63,557 nt of DNA, taken from positions 1 through 63,557 of the forward strand of contig JAULYE010000002.1 of assembly GCA_032118015.1 (NCBI GenBank), read 5' to 3'. Of this stretch, positions 51,847 to 60,633 are shown piece after piece (within the stretch, counting starts at the first letter, position 1; every line of letters starts with the position of its first letter). This stretch comes from Casp-actino8 sp032118015 (GTDB lineage: Bacteria > Actinomycetota > Acidimicrobiia > Acidimicrobiales > Ilumatobacteraceae). The notes beneath the pieces were generated by a model. That model was not told the origin of the DNA. It did no database searches and saw nothing but the letters and a program-made list of their open reading frames with translations. Made by a program: the position numbers and the translations under genes.

Positions 51847-52539
51847 ATGCAGGTTCCGACGCTTTTGTGCACTGGGGAGATCGAAATCCTCGGTCGCATG
51901 CCCTACAGCAGCAACGGCACCTTTCTCGTGGACGTTCGAGACGGCGCGGAGTCGATCAAGGCGATCTACAAACCCCTACGCGGTGAGCGACCACTATGGG
52001 ATTTCCCCTCGGGCCTCTACAGGCGTGAGATCGCGGCCTACTGTCTGTCGGAATCACTCGGCATGCACATCGTTCCTCCCACCGTCGAACGTGACGGGCC
52101 ATTGGGTCTCGGGAGCCTGCAGCAGTTCGTCGACGCCCGGTTCGAAGAGCACTACTTCACTCTCTTCGAATCCCATGAACACCTCCACGATCAGTTCCGA
52201 TCGATTGCGGTTTTCGACATCGTCGCCAACAACACCGACCGCAAGAGCGGTCACTGTCTGGTCGATGCGGCCGACAAGGTCTGGGCTATCGACAACGGAC
52301 TGTGCTTCTCGGTCGATTTCAAATTGCGGACCGTGATCTGGGAATTCTCCGGCGAGCCCATTGCGGCAGGTCTGCTCGATGCATTGTGTCGTTTTGTCGA
52401 GACGGCACCCGCGTGTCTGAGTGAGTGGCTCGACGATGACGAGATCGAAGCGGCTGTCGATCGAGCCAGGATCTTGGTCACTGGAAAAGTGCTGCCGAGC
52501 GACCCGAGCGGCCAACGTTATCCATGGCCCATGGTCTGA
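51847..52539 (+). CDS. SCO1664 family protein (PI3/4-kinase-like fold)
   Basis: A 230-residue protein of the SCO1664 family. It has IKAIYKPLRGERPLWDFPSGLYRREIAAY near the N-terminus (a lysine and Glu typical of kinase-like folds). IAVFDIVANNTDRKSGHCLVDAADKVWAIDNGLCF resembles the catalytic and metal loops (D-x3-N, then DN) of PI3/4-kinase or HipA-like enzymes. This suggests ATP-dependent activity on an unknown target. It follows DUF3090 by 3 bases and closes the trio. Confidence 0.9.
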   Translation: MQVPTLLCTGEIEILGRMPYSSNGTFLVDVRDGAESIKAIYKPLRGERPLWDFPSGLYRREIAAYCLSESLGMHIVPPTVERDGPLGLGSLQQFVDARFEEHYFTLFESHEHLHDQFRSIAVFDIVANNTDRKSGHCLVDAADKVWAIDNGLCFSVDFKLRTVIWEFSGEPIAAGLLDALCRFVETAPACLSEWLDDDEIEAAVDRARILVTGKVLPSDPSGQRYPWPMV

Positions 52540-52572
52540 GCGATCGGGCAATGACCGACATGATCCGATCCT

Positions 52573-53640
52573 GTGCATATCGATCTCGATGTGCTGGCTG
52601 CCCGTGTGAACGATGAGGTCAACGTGAACAGTGAGATCAGATCCATTGTCGATCGTGCCGATCTCGACGATTTGGTTCGTCTCGTCGACGGTCTGTGTGC
52701 GTCTCGTGCATGGGCTGATCTGATGCAAACGCGCGACATGTGTCGCGAGGCAACGCGTACCGGGCGCCAAGTCTGGCCGATTGCGACCCTGTGCGAATAC
52801 CGACTGGCCCTCCACGCCCCCGCTGAATGGGCCCATCGAGTGATCGGGGACGATTCGAGCAGGTTCACCATTGGACCACTCACCGAGGTCATTGCCCAGA
52901 ATCACTCATGGTCGGACCTGAACGGCTTCATCGCACCTGGTCCGCATCGGGAGATCGTGGCCCATGAACGCGTTCTCCGCGGCGAACGTGTGGTGTCCGC
53001 CGAATCGATGTCGAACGTTCTCGACCTGCCGCTGGAACTCTTCGATTGGGAACCCGAATATCCACTTGCCGAGTATTCCGATGAGGGTGTCGCTGCTCCT
53101 TGTCCATGCGACCGCTGGGTCCACGAATGGACAGCGGTGGATCTGATTCAGGACCCGACAGCCGTCATCGTCGGGATCGACGATGACGAGACGGATACAG
53201 CTCTGCGCAATCTCGTCGAGCCTTGGACCGCTGCTTCTGGAGGGCACGCTCAGTGCATCGCTGTCGAAGGTGACCTCGATGCCCTGGCAACAGCATCGAA
53301 GCGAGCAAGCCTTCGATCGACATCGATTTCATCGGGCCAGGCCCTGCAATGGCTCGTATGGTGCGCGGCATCCGGTGGATCACATGGACGACGGCGCGGT
53401 TCCTCATCCGGTCGATTCAGCGCCTGGTGGATGCTCGCAGCGATTGCCGGTCTGTCCCATCGCTGGGACGAACTACAAGCAACCGGACAACTACCCGCGG
53501 AACTCGGGCGAGCAGCCAACCGCCTCGATTGGTTTCGGATCGATCTCGAAGAGCGCCACTCCTACGAACTGTCATTGGCCGTGGTTGATCACGACGAGAA
53601 CATCACCATTGGATTGTTCGCATTCGACGACCCGCTCTGA
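52573..53640 (+). CDS. Hypothetical protein downstream of the SCO1664 trio
   Basis: I do not recognise the family. The 355-residue soluble protein starts at a GTG 33 bases after the SCO1664-type gene, on the same strand, so it may be part of that transcript. It has a helical N-terminal half (WADLMQTRDMCREATRTGRQVWPIATLCEYRLAL). A central Cys-x-Cys (APCPCDRWVHEW) may bind metal. The C-terminal half has TSISSGQALQWLVWCAASGG followed by a Gly/Ser/Arg-rich loop (HGRRRGSSSGRF). Codon use and length point to a real gene. It may be lineage-specific. Confidence 0.75.
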   Translation: MHIDLDVLAARVNDEVNVNSEIRSIVDRADLDDLVRLVDGLCASRAWADLMQTRDMCREATRTGRQVWPIATLCEYRLALHAPAEWAHRVIGDDSSRFTIGPLTEVIAQNHSWSDLNGFIAPGPHREIVAHERVLRGERVVSAESMSNVLDLPLELFDWEPEYPLAEYSDEGVAAPCPCDRWVHEWTAVDLIQDPTAVIVGIDDDETDTALRNLVEPWTAASGGHAQCIAVEGDLDALATASKRASLRSTSISSGQALQWLVWCAASGGSHGRRRGSSSGRFSAWWMLAAIAGLSHRWDELQATGQLPAELGRAANRLDWFRIDLEERHSYELSLAVVDHDENITIGLFAFDDPL

Positions 53641-53653
53641 CGAGCGGACAAGC

Positions 53654-54613
53654 TCAGCGACCCTGCAGAGCCTCGATCAACTTCGGCAGGACCTTGTGCA
53701 CGTCTCCGACGATTCCGAGGTCGGCAATACCGAAAATCGGTGCCTCTTTGTCCTTGTTGATCGCAATGATGTTCTTTGAGCCCTTCATGCCGACCATGTG
53801 CTGAGTCGCTCCAGAAATGCCTGCTGCGATGTACACGCTCGGCTTGACGACTTTGCCCGTCTGGCCGACCTGATAGCTGTAAGGCACCCATCCCGCGTCC
53901 ACGATCGCTCGTGAAGCGCCAGGAGCACCCTTGAGAATCTTGGCGAGGGACTCGATCAGATCGAACTTGTCGCTCTCTCCGAGACCGCGTCCTCCGGACA
54001 CGACGATGTTGGCTTCATCGAGCTTGGGTCCGCTCGTCTCCTCGACGTGCACTGCGATGACCTGAGCTGAACCAGTCGTACCGAGGTCAGGAACCGACAC
54101 AGCCTGCACAGCAGCAGCAGCGCCACCGGCTGACTCGGGGTTGAAGGACTTGGGCCGGAAGGATGCCAAGTACGGTGCCCCTGCGGTGAAGGTCGTCGTG
54201 ACCAGCGTGTTACCGCCGAAAATCGGTGTCGTCACAGAGATCGAATCACCCAAAGCAGCAATCTCGACGTTGTTCGTCAACACCGTGCGATCGAGTTTCA
54301 CCGACAAACGCGACATCACGTCGCGGCCTTCATAGGACTGCGGGAACATGATGAGATCGGGTGAGTCGCCACCATCGATCACCGACTTCATTGCGCACGC
54401 CATCGCGACACCAGCGAGCTGTGAGCCGTAGTCGACAGCGAAAACCTTCGACGCTCCATACTCTCCAGCGGTTGCCGCAGCCGAGCCGTCGCCACCGATC
54501 CAGACGCCGATCGATCCGCCAAGGCTGCGCGCCTTGGTGATCAGTTCGAGCGAACCCGAGGTCAGCGTGCCATTGGCACCTTGTGCAAAAACCCAAATGT
54601 TGTTGATTGCCAT
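53654..54613 (-). CDS. etfA: Electron transfer flavoprotein alpha subunit
   Basis: The FAD-binding subunit of ETF (319 residues), which passes electrons from acyl-CoA dehydrogenases to the respiratory chain. The N-terminal domain opens with NNIWVFAQGANGTL. The C-terminal FAD domain has VSGGRGLGESDKFDLIESLAKILKGAPGASRAIVDAGWVPYSYQVGQTGKVVKPSVYIAAGISGATQH, matching the ETF-alpha signature, and ends DVHKVLPKLIEAL. It follows etfB after 32 bases on the same strand. No ETF:quinone oxidoreductase gene is adjacent. Confidence 0.95.
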   Translation of the reverse strand: MAINNIWVFAQGANGTLTSGSLELITKARSLGGSIGVWIGGDGSAAATAGEYGASKVFAVDYGSQLAGVAMACAMKSVIDGGDSPDLIMFPQSYEGRDVMSRLSVKLDRTVLTNNVEIAALGDSISVTTPIFGGNTLVTTTFTAGAPYLASFRPKSFNPESAGGAAAAVQAVSVPDLGTTGSAQVIAVHVEETSGPKLDEANIVVSGGRGLGESDKFDLIESLAKILKGAPGASRAIVDAGWVPYSYQVGQTGKVVKPSVYIAAGISGATQHMVGMKGSKNIIAINKDKEAPIFGIADLGIVGDVHKVLPKLIEALQGR

Positions 54614-54645
54614 TGTTCAGTCCGTTCTCTCGTGGATTCTGCGCG

Positions 54646-55422
54646 TCAGATGACCTTGAGTCCTTCGAGGAAGGACACAATCTTGTTGAATGCTTCGCCA
54701 TCGTCTTCGATGACTTCTCCCGCAGCACGTGCTTCGGCTTGGGTGACATTGGAGATCTGCTGGCCTGCGCCAGCCCAACCCACAGGAGTCACACCCAGAT
54801 CTGCAGCAGTGACTTCCTCGAGGGGCTTGGACTTGGCGGCCATGATTCCCTTGAAACTCGGGTACCGAGGTTCGACCACGCCAGCAGTCACCGAAATGAG
54901 TGCCGGCAGAGCGCATGTCACTTCGTCGTATCCCGACTCGGTCTGACGATCGACTTTGAGCATCCCGCCCTCGACTGCAACTTTTTTTGCGAAGGTGACC
55001 GATGGAAGACCGAGAACTTCGGCCATCTGCTCGGGCACGGTGCCCGTGTATCCATCACTCGACTCAGTTGCGGCGATGATCAGATCTGCACCACCAAGAC
55101 GCTGCACTGCTGCGGCCAAGATCTTGGCTGTCGTCAGAGCGTCGGAGCCCTGCAACGCTGGATCGGACACGAGCACGGCCTTGGCTGCACCCATCGCCAA
55201 CGCAGTGCGCAGACCGGCGGTCTCGTTGTTGGGAGCCATCGAAACCAGGCTCACCTCTCCGCCGCCAGCGGCATCGACCAGTTGCAGAGCCATCTCGACG
55301 CCGTAACTGTCGGACTCGTCGAGAATCAACTTGCCGCTGCGGTCGAGGGTATTCGACGACGCAATCAGCGAACCAGGGTTGGCGGGGTCGGGGATCTGCT
55401 TCACACAGACGATGACGTTCAT
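54646..55422 (-). CDS. etfB: Electron transfer flavoprotein beta subunit
   Basis: The AMP-binding subunit of ETF (258 residues). It begins MNVIVCVKQIPDP and has YGVEMALQL, DLIIAATESSDGYTGTVPEQMAEVLGLPSVTF (ETF-beta signature region) and the recognition-loop-like VEPRYPSFKGIMAAKSKP. The ATG at 55422 gives the usual N-terminus; 10 more residues could be read upstream. It forms the etfBA operon with the next gene. The diverging gene is a lipid kinase. Confidence 0.95.
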   Translation of the reverse strand: MNVIVCVKQIPDPANPGSLIASSNTLDRSGKLILDESDSYGVEMALQLVDAAGGGEVSLVSMAPNNETAGLRTALAMGAAKAVLVSDPALQGSDALTTAKILAAAVQRLGGADLIIAATESSDGYTGTVPEQMAEVLGLPSVTFAKKVAVEGGMLKVDRQTESGYDEVTCALPALISVTAGVVEPRYPSFKGIMAAKSKPLEEVTAADLGVTPVGWAGAGQQISNVTQAEARAAGEVIEDDGEAFNKIVSFLEGLKVI

Positions 55423-55544
55423 AGGACGCATTCTTGCGGTTCGTGAGCGCATTCACACAACCCATCCCACCTCTTCGAGAGTGACGCCCGACCCACCCCG
55501 AGACCCCGTTCGCACTCGTCCCTTCGACTGGTACCGTCCTGGCG

Positions 55545-56528
55545 GTGCGAATCCTGCTCGTGGTCAATTCGTTCGCGTCATCGGTGACCCCCCGAAACAC
55601 AGTCATCGTCCACCGCATCTTGTCGCGACACCATGAGGTGGAGCTCGTGGAGACCAACCGCCGCGGTCACGCCACACGCTTCGCCGAAGATGCCGCCCGG
55701 CGTGGCCTCGACCTCGTCATCGCCTTCGGCGGAGACGGGACGCTCAACGAAGTGGCCACCGGAGTTGCCGGTACCCGTACCGCCCTGGGCGTCCTGCCCG
55801 GGGGCAGCACCAATGTCTTCGCCCGAACGATCGGACTTCCCAACGATCCGGTCGCCTCTGCGGGCATGCTCGTGGAGAGTTTGCGACATCCCTCGGAGAA
55901 CATCCGACCCATTGGCCTTGGTCGAGTCAATGGTCGCTTCTTTTGCTTCCACATCGGCGTTGGCTACGACGCTGCAGTCGTGCGCGCCGTGGAAATGCGA
56001 GCCTCCCTCAAGCGGTGGGCAGGACATCCATTGTTCATCTACTCGGCCGTGACCACGTGGTTGACCGGCTATGACCGCAAGCACCCACACTTTCGTGTCA
56101 GCACGCTCGAACCGGCCGGCCACGAGTCGCGAGTTGTCGACGATGGATACTTCACCGTGGTTCTCAACACCAACCCCTACACGTTTCTCGGGAATCGTCC
56201 CCTCGATCTGTCCCCCGCAGCGAGTCTCGAACAGCCACTTGTCGTCGTCACGTTCCGAACAATGGCCGTGAGAGCAATCGTCACAACTCTCATGCAGGCT
56301 CTGCGCGGCGGTGGCCTACCAGCCACCGAGGGGGTACTCGAACGAAGTGATGTGTCACCCGTGGCGAGTTTCGAAGACGTCCACGAACTGGTCATCGAAA
56401 ACCGAGCGCCCTTCCCATACCAAGTGGATGGTGACTATCTGGGCGAATCCAGCCGACTGCACATCGAACACGTGGCCGATGCCGTTGGGCTCCTCTTTCC
56501 GATAGTCGTGTCACCCGAATCCCTCTGA
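55545..56528 (+). CDS. Diacylglycerol-kinase-family lipid kinase
   Basis: A 327-residue lipid kinase of the DAGK/YegS/BmrU group. The ATP-binding motif is AFGGDGTLNEVATGV, then GVLPGGSTNVFARTIGLP. The second domain has GVGYDAAVVR and closes with a beta region ending YQVDGDYLG. It phosphorylates diacylglycerol or a related lipid alcohol. The GTG at 55545 follows TACCGT (55532-55537) by 7 bases. It is convergent with the glycerophosphodiesterase gene, 18 bases apart, so lipid-turnover genes cluster here. Confidence 0.92.
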   Translation: MRILLVVNSFASSVTPRNTVIVHRILSRHHEVELVETNRRGHATRFAEDAARRGLDLVIAFGGDGTLNEVATGVAGTRTALGVLPGGSTNVFARTIGLPNDPVASAGMLVESLRHPSENIRPIGLGRVNGRFFCFHIGVGYDAAVVRAVEMRASLKRWAGHPLFIYSAVTTWLTGYDRKHPHFRVSTLEPAGHESRVVDDGYFTVVLNTNPYTFLGNRPLDLSPAASLEQPLVVVTFRTMAVRAIVTTLMQALRGGGLPATEGVLERSDVSPVASFEDVHELVIENRAPFPYQVDGDYLGESSRLHIEHVADAVGLLFPIVVSPESL

Positions 56529-56546
56529 CGGCGACTCACGCTCATC

Positions 56547-57251
56547 TCAGGCCTTCGCAGACCTCAGAACCTCGAGGGCAACATCGGGAACGTTGGTGCA
56601 AATGCCGTCCACGGACCACGAAATGAGCTCGGCCATCCGCTCAGGTTCGTCACAGGTCCACGTGTTGACCGCCAGGCCATGGCGATGACATGCATCGATC
56701 AGATCTTTCGTCACCAAACCCACCCAAGGATGTAATGCGCCATGACCTGATGCTGCGAGACCCGAAAGCACAGTGTCGAAGTCGGCCGCATCGACCCCAA
56801 CGGTGAGCCATGCCGTGGCGATGGATGAGTCGACTTGCTGACAGCGATCGACCGTCTCACGTCGAAACGACGAAATGAGCCATCGACCCGATTCCTCGAT
56901 GCGCTCCTGCAAACACCTCACCGTCGCATCAGCAATGGCATCGGTCGGATCGAAATCCGGTTCTGACGGATCGTTCTTGATCTCGACGTTCACCCACATC
57001 GGAGCACACGCGTCGAGAGCAGCATCGAGCGTGGGGACGTCGTCGGGAAGATCCTGCGCCACCGTGGCGCAAAGGAGCCGGCCATCGGCCAGTTCCGGGT
57101 TGTGATGCACCACCAGAACTCCGTCGGCTGTCCGTCTGACATCGAGTTCCACTGCATGGGAACCCATCGCTGCAGCCCGTTGGAATGCAGCGATCGAATT
57201 TTCGCGTTCGGCCCGCGAGGCTCCTCTGTGAGCGAGAACCTGTGTTCGCAC
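56547..57251 (-). CDS. Glycerophosphodiester phosphodiesterase
   Basis: Hydrolase of glycerophosphodiesters (234 residues, TIM barrel). The active-site pattern is LAHRGASRAERENSIAAF, then GSHAVELDVRRTADGVLVVHHNPEL with Glu/Asp/His metal and acid-base residues. WVNVEIKND and the C-terminal GLAVNTWTCDEPERM follow. The GTG at 57251 gives the family-typical N-terminus; extending to 57353 adds unrelated sequence. No signal peptide is visible, so it acts in the cytosol, probably recycling phospholipid head groups. Confidence 0.93.
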   Translation of the reverse strand: MRTQVLAHRGASRAERENSIAAFQRAAAMGSHAVELDVRRTADGVLVVHHNPELADGRLLCATVAQDLPDDVPTLDAALDACAPMWVNVEIKNDPSEPDFDPTDAIADATVRCLQERIEESGRWLISSFRRETVDRCQQVDSSIATAWLTVGVDAADFDTVLSGLAASGHGALHPWVGLVTKDLIDACHRHGLAVNTWTCDEPERMAELISWSVDGICTNVPDVALEVLRSAKA

Positions 57252-57595
57252 CCCAAAAGTGTGCCTCACTGGATCCGTCTCCACTGGAGATATCCAAACA
57301 TTTGAAGGAAATGGCCATTCGGTCAGTTCGTCCGACCCACCTCTCCAAGACACCCCCGGCGGTGGGCCCGACCGCCGCTGTGAATTGGTCGACCCCGGGA
57401 CATCACCTTTTGTCCGACAATCCCTGAAAAAGAACCCCTACCCCTTGCCTCTCGCCGACTCATTTGCCAACCTAGGTAGCGCTCTCGCACCGTGGCGATA
57501 CCCTCAGGTGCTCGGGAGCCACCGGCTGGTTCAGCCGGCGTTCACATTCTCAGTTACATCCTTTACACAACCCCTCGACTTGCCAGGAGCACACA
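57252..57595. promoter_or_regulatory. Upstream region of whiB with a palindromic hairpin
   Basis: This 344-base gap holds no gene. It contains the 8-base palindrome ACCTAGGT near 57470 and a hairpin CCGGCTG-GTT-CAGCCGG at 57522-57538. A less GC-rich stretch before the start has TTCACA and TTACAC elements, and a CAGGAGC Shine-Dalgarno precedes the GTG at 57596. No classical CRP site is obvious. Confidence 0.55.
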
Positions 57596-57916
57596 GTGTC
57601 AATCCTCGCCTCAGCCCTCGCCCTCGGATCTGCTGATTACAGCTGGCGCACAGAAGCAATCTGCCGAGACACCGATCCCGAACTCTTCTTCCCCGTGGGG
57701 ACGACTGGACAAGCACTCTTGCAGATCGATCGAGCCAAGCAGGTGTGCTCGGAATGCGAAGTCCAGGTGAGGTGCCTCGAGTTCGCTCTCGAGACCAATC
57801 AGGACTCAGGAATCTGGGGCGGCACGTCTGAAGAGGAACGACGTGTCATCCGCCGTCAGATCGCCGCTCGCAATCGTGCTGTTGCTCAGATGAAGCGGGA
57901 GTCGGCGATCTCCTGA
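57596..57916 (+). CDS. whiB1: WhiB-family iron-sulfur transcription factor (WhiB1-like)
   Basis: A 106-residue actinobacterial regulator that binds a 4Fe-4S cluster and the principal sigma factor. Four cysteines lie in ICRDTDPELFFP, then VCSECEVQVRCLEFA (C-x2-C-x5-C), followed by the signature GIWGGTSEEERR and a basic C-terminal helix. The GTG start has CAGGAGC ahead. WhiB is specific to actinobacteria. The convergent neighbour is a PdtaS-like histidine kinase, as in Mycobacterium (whiB1 next to pdtaS), which is why I assign WhiB1, with less certainty than the family. Confidence 0.9.
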   Translation: MSILASALALGSADYSWRTEAICRDTDPELFFPVGTTGQALLQIDRAKQVCSECEVQVRCLEFALETNQDSGIWGGTSEEERRVIRRQIAARNRAVAQMKRESAIS

Positions 57917-57926
57917 GATTGCACGC

Positions 57927-57945
57927 CATGTCGACAACCGACATG
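57927..57945. terminator. Hairpin between convergent whiB and pdtaS-like genes
   Basis: CATGTCG (57927-57933) and CGACATG (57939-57945) form a perfect 7-bp stem with loop ACAAC, directly beside the stop codon of the kinase. It probably terminates both strands. Confidence 0.6.
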
Positions 57946-59433
57946 TCACCCGTGACGCGGTAGACACAATTCGACAACGGTTCCGTTGCCGAGACGTTCA
58001 TCACCGAATCCTGCCGACTCGAAGTCGCCCGGTCGCCCTGCTCGCATGATGATCGTTCCGTCGAGTTCGGTCGTGACCAATGTGCGTACGATCGACAGAC
58101 CGAGTCCGGTCACCGCGTCGAGATCGAATCCGGAGTCGAGTTCACGGCCGTCGTTGATCACGTCGATTCTCAACTCGTCGTCAGAGCCGCCGAGAACGAT
58201 GACGACCCGTCCGCCTCTACTGCCTTCGGGAAATCCGTGGTCCACAGCGTTCTGCAGGAGTTCGATCAGCACGACCGAGAGTGGTGTCGCGATCGTCGCC
58301 GGAAGTCGGCCGCCGTCACCGAGGACCGAGAACTGAACCGGTCGATCGGGTGATTGCAGCCCTTCTTCTGCCAATCGCAGCAACGGTCGCACGATTTCGA
58401 TGAAGGGAACGTCCTCGCCCGGCTCTCGGGACAGAGTCTCATGAACGAGAGCGATGGTGCGAATCCGTCGGACACTCTCTTGGATCGCAGCCTGGGCCTC
58501 CGGTGATTCGAGGCGACGCGCTTGCAGCCGGAGCAACGATGAGATGGTCTGCAGATTGTTCTTGACCCGGTGATGGATCTCTCGGATCGTTGCGTCCTTG
58601 GACAGCAGCATCCGGTCACGGCGACGCACCTCTGTGACATCGCGGACCAGAACCATGGCCCCGGTGACCACACTCGCCTCCATGATCGGAATAGATCGAA
58701 CAAGCAGCGTCACGTCGGGGGTCTGGTCGAATTCCTCGATCACCGGTTCGTGCCGTTCGAAGGCTTGCCGTACCGGACTGTCGGCAAAGCCCAATTCACT
58801 CAGCGCCTGACCTACGACATTGGAGGTGATCCCCACACGGTGCAACGCCGAGACAGCGTTGGGAGAGGCATAGCGCACTGTCGCCTTGTCATCGAGAACG
58901 ATCGCCCCGTCTCCCACTCGCGGAGCCGCGCTCAAGTTCGCTGCCCGACCGCGAAAGGGGAACGAGCCTTCGACGATCATGTGCGCCATACGTTCGAAGA
59001 TCGACAGATACGTACGTTCGAGTTCACCAGGCTGACGGCTCGTCTGCGTGGACCATTCCCGAGTCAGTACTGCGATCGGGCCTGCAGTTCCCCGTACCGG
59101 AATCGCACGGAGTTGAACAGACCCGCGCGCATCCTCTCCAGATACCTCTCCCTCGCACATCGACCCAGTGGTGAACGCCTGCTCGAGGAGTCCCAACTCG
59201 TCCGGATCCGCTTTCGCCCCCACATGATCGGAGTGATAGATGGTTTGACCGGTTGCTGGTCGAACCTGCGCGACCACCGACCATGAACCATCACGAGCCG
59301 GCAGGTAGAGCAGCATGTCCGCAAAGCACAGATCAGCGAGCATTCCCCACTCGGCGATCAGCTGGATCAGATGGGTTGCATCATCCTTGGACAGATCGGA
59401 TTCGTGGCGGAGGAGATCGGCGAGAGATGCCAT
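57946..59433 (-). CDS. pdtaS: PdtaS-like sensor histidine kinase
   Basis: Cytosolic histidine kinase of 495 residues. The N-terminus is GAF-like (residues 1-150), and a PAS-like domain follows (DGAIVLDDKATVRYASPNAV). The HisKA_2 dimerisation helix reads IREIHHRVKNNLQTISSLLRLQAR with the phospho-acceptor His. The ATPase domain has IELLQNAVDHGF (N box) and a G box near TGLGLSIVRTLV. HisKA_2 kinases like PdtaS phosphorylate ANTAR-type regulators (PdtaR), which are not in the window. It is convergent with whiB, as in mycobacteria. Confidence 0.9.
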   Translation of the reverse strand: MASLADLLRHESDLSKDDATHLIQLIAEWGMLADLCFADMLLYLPARDGSWSVVAQVRPATGQTIYHSDHVGAKADPDELGLLEQAFTTGSMCEGEVSGEDARGSVQLRAIPVRGTAGPIAVLTREWSTQTSRQPGELERTYLSIFERMAHMIVEGSFPFRGRAANLSAAPRVGDGAIVLDDKATVRYASPNAVSALHRVGITSNVVGQALSELGFADSPVRQAFERHEPVIEEFDQTPDVTLLVRSIPIMEASVVTGAMVLVRDVTEVRRRDRMLLSKDATIREIHHRVKNNLQTISSLLRLQARRLESPEAQAAIQESVRRIRTIALVHETLSREPGEDVPFIEIVRPLLRLAEEGLQSPDRPVQFSVLGDGGRLPATIATPLSVVLIELLQNAVDHGFPEGSRGGRVVIVLGGSDDELRIDVINDGRELDSGFDLDAVTGLGLSIVRTLVTTELDGTIIMRAGRPGDFESAGFGDERLGNGTVVELCLPRHG

Positions 59434-59506
59434 GGCTCAAGTCTGCCCCATACGGGTCGCAGCATGAGAGTGATCCGATGTTGCGGCAGCACGCGCCGCA
59501 GCCTCA

Positions 59507-59737
59507 TCAGCCTCCGAAGCCGATGCGGCGGTCACTTTCGATCGAGCCGATTTCGACGTAGGCGATCTTGGCCGAGGGAACTGCCACGGAACGCCCCTTC
59601 TTGTCGACGAGCCAGAGAACATCGGCGGCTCCCGACAACGCGGCATCGATCTTCGTCCTGGTGTCGTCACGTTCACTATCTGCCAACTCGAGTGAAATCT
59701 CTCGGGCTGCCTGGGTCACACCAATGCGAATGTCCAC
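59507..59737 (-). CDS. DUF3107 family protein
   Basis: A 76-residue protein opening MDIRIGVTQAAREISLEL (GTG read as Met), then a helical turn and SGAADVLWLVDKKGRSVAVPSAKIAYVEIG, the usual DUF3107 pattern seen across actinobacteria. Its function is unknown. The GTG at 59737 is supported by the strong Shine-Dalgarno AGGAGGA; the longer frame to 59779 is not. It lies 73 bases before the kinase gene on the same strand. Confidence 0.86.
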   Translation of the reverse strand: MDIRIGVTQAAREISLELADSERDDTRTKIDAALSGAADVLWLVDKKGRSVAVPSAKIAYVEIGSIESDRRIGFGG

Positions 59738-59840
59738 GAACGTCCTCCTGAGCAGATCCTGCTGCAATGACTCACACATCGGGCAAGTCGACTCCGAGTC
59801 ATCTGACGATGACGCCTCTGAACGCTACCGCACTGACGCG

Positions 59841-60569
59841 TCACACGGCTGTGGCGCAGAACGCATCACCTTGAGGTAAGGATTCCATCGCCGAGACATC
59901 AGCGTCGCCGTACAGAGCCTTGAGCATGCCCTTGACCATGCCGCGGTCCACTGCGCAGATCACTGGATGTTCGATCGCCACATCGCCGAACGGGCAGTGA
60001 TTGTTCACGATACGCAACTGGTTGTTGCGCTTTTCGGCATGTGCCGCAAATCCATGTGCCGTGAGAGCATCAGCGACGGCTTGCATGGCAGAGCGCAGAC
60101 TCCTCTGGCCAGTTGCAAGACCGGTTCCCGTCAGGGCCGCAGCCATGGCTCGACCGTATTCCTGTCCGACTTCCTCAGCAATGGCGGCAGCCTTGTCGTC
60201 AGGGAGAAGAGCCAGAGTTTTTCCGAGCAAGCTGAGCACGAGGTCATCACTACGAACTGGGAAAACGTCATCGGGAAGGTTTGCAGCAGCCGAATACCTT
60301 TTCGACGGTCGCCCGGCTCCACCCCCCATCGGTCGCACCATCGACACTTCGACATAGTTTCCCGCAGCCAACTTGTCGAGATGGTGACGTGCAACGTTGG
60401 GATGAAGCGAGAATTCGGCTGCCACTTCAGCGGCAGTCACACCGCCTTCGACACTGCGCATGAAGAGGTAGATAGCCCGACGAGTCGGATCACCGAACGC
60501 GCTCGTGATTGCTGTCACCGAAGCCGTGAAGGCTCCTGACGAGGCTGGCGTGACTCCGTTCAGCGACAC
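59841..60569 (-). CDS. SufR-like Fe-S-sensing HTH regulator
   Basis: A regulator of 242 residues. An N-terminal ArsR/DeoR-type winged helix (FGDPTRRAIYLFMRSVEGGVTAAEVAAEFSLHPNVARHHLDKL) is followed by a C-terminal sensory domain with NNHCPFGDVAIEHPVIC, which has two cysteines spaced C-x12-C, and a third near the end (GDAFC). This arrangement is that of SufR, which carries an iron-sulfur cluster and represses suf genes. The GTG at 60569 follows a perfect TATAAT (minus strand, 60581-60576) by 6 bases. It is divergent from the Fe-S carrier gene mrp, which supports an Fe-S role. Confidence 0.82.
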   Translation of the reverse strand: MSLNGVTPASSGAFTASVTAITSAFGDPTRRAIYLFMRSVEGGVTAAEVAAEFSLHPNVARHHLDKLAAGNYVEVSMVRPMGGGAGRPSKRYSAAANLPDDVFPVRSDDLVLSLLGKTLALLPDDKAAAIAEEVGQEYGRAMAAALTGTGLATGQRSLRSAMQAVADALTAHGFAAHAEKRNNQLRIVNNHCPFGDVAIEHPVICAVDRGMVKGMLKALYGDADVSAMESLPQGDAFCATAV

Positions 60570-60633
60570 CCCGGTATTATACCTATGCCCGTAGTGCAAA
60601 TTCACCGTGCACATCCGCAGTTGGGAGATCCAC
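60570..60633. promoter_or_regulatory. Divergent sufR-like/mrp promoter with palindromic -10
   Basis: GGTATTATACC at 60573-60583 is palindromic except for its centre and supplies TATAAT for the regulator on the minus strand and TATTAT for mrp on the plus strand. An RNA polymerase or repressor bound here would exclude the other direction. GGGAG before 60634 is the mrp Shine-Dalgarno. Confidence 0.65.
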
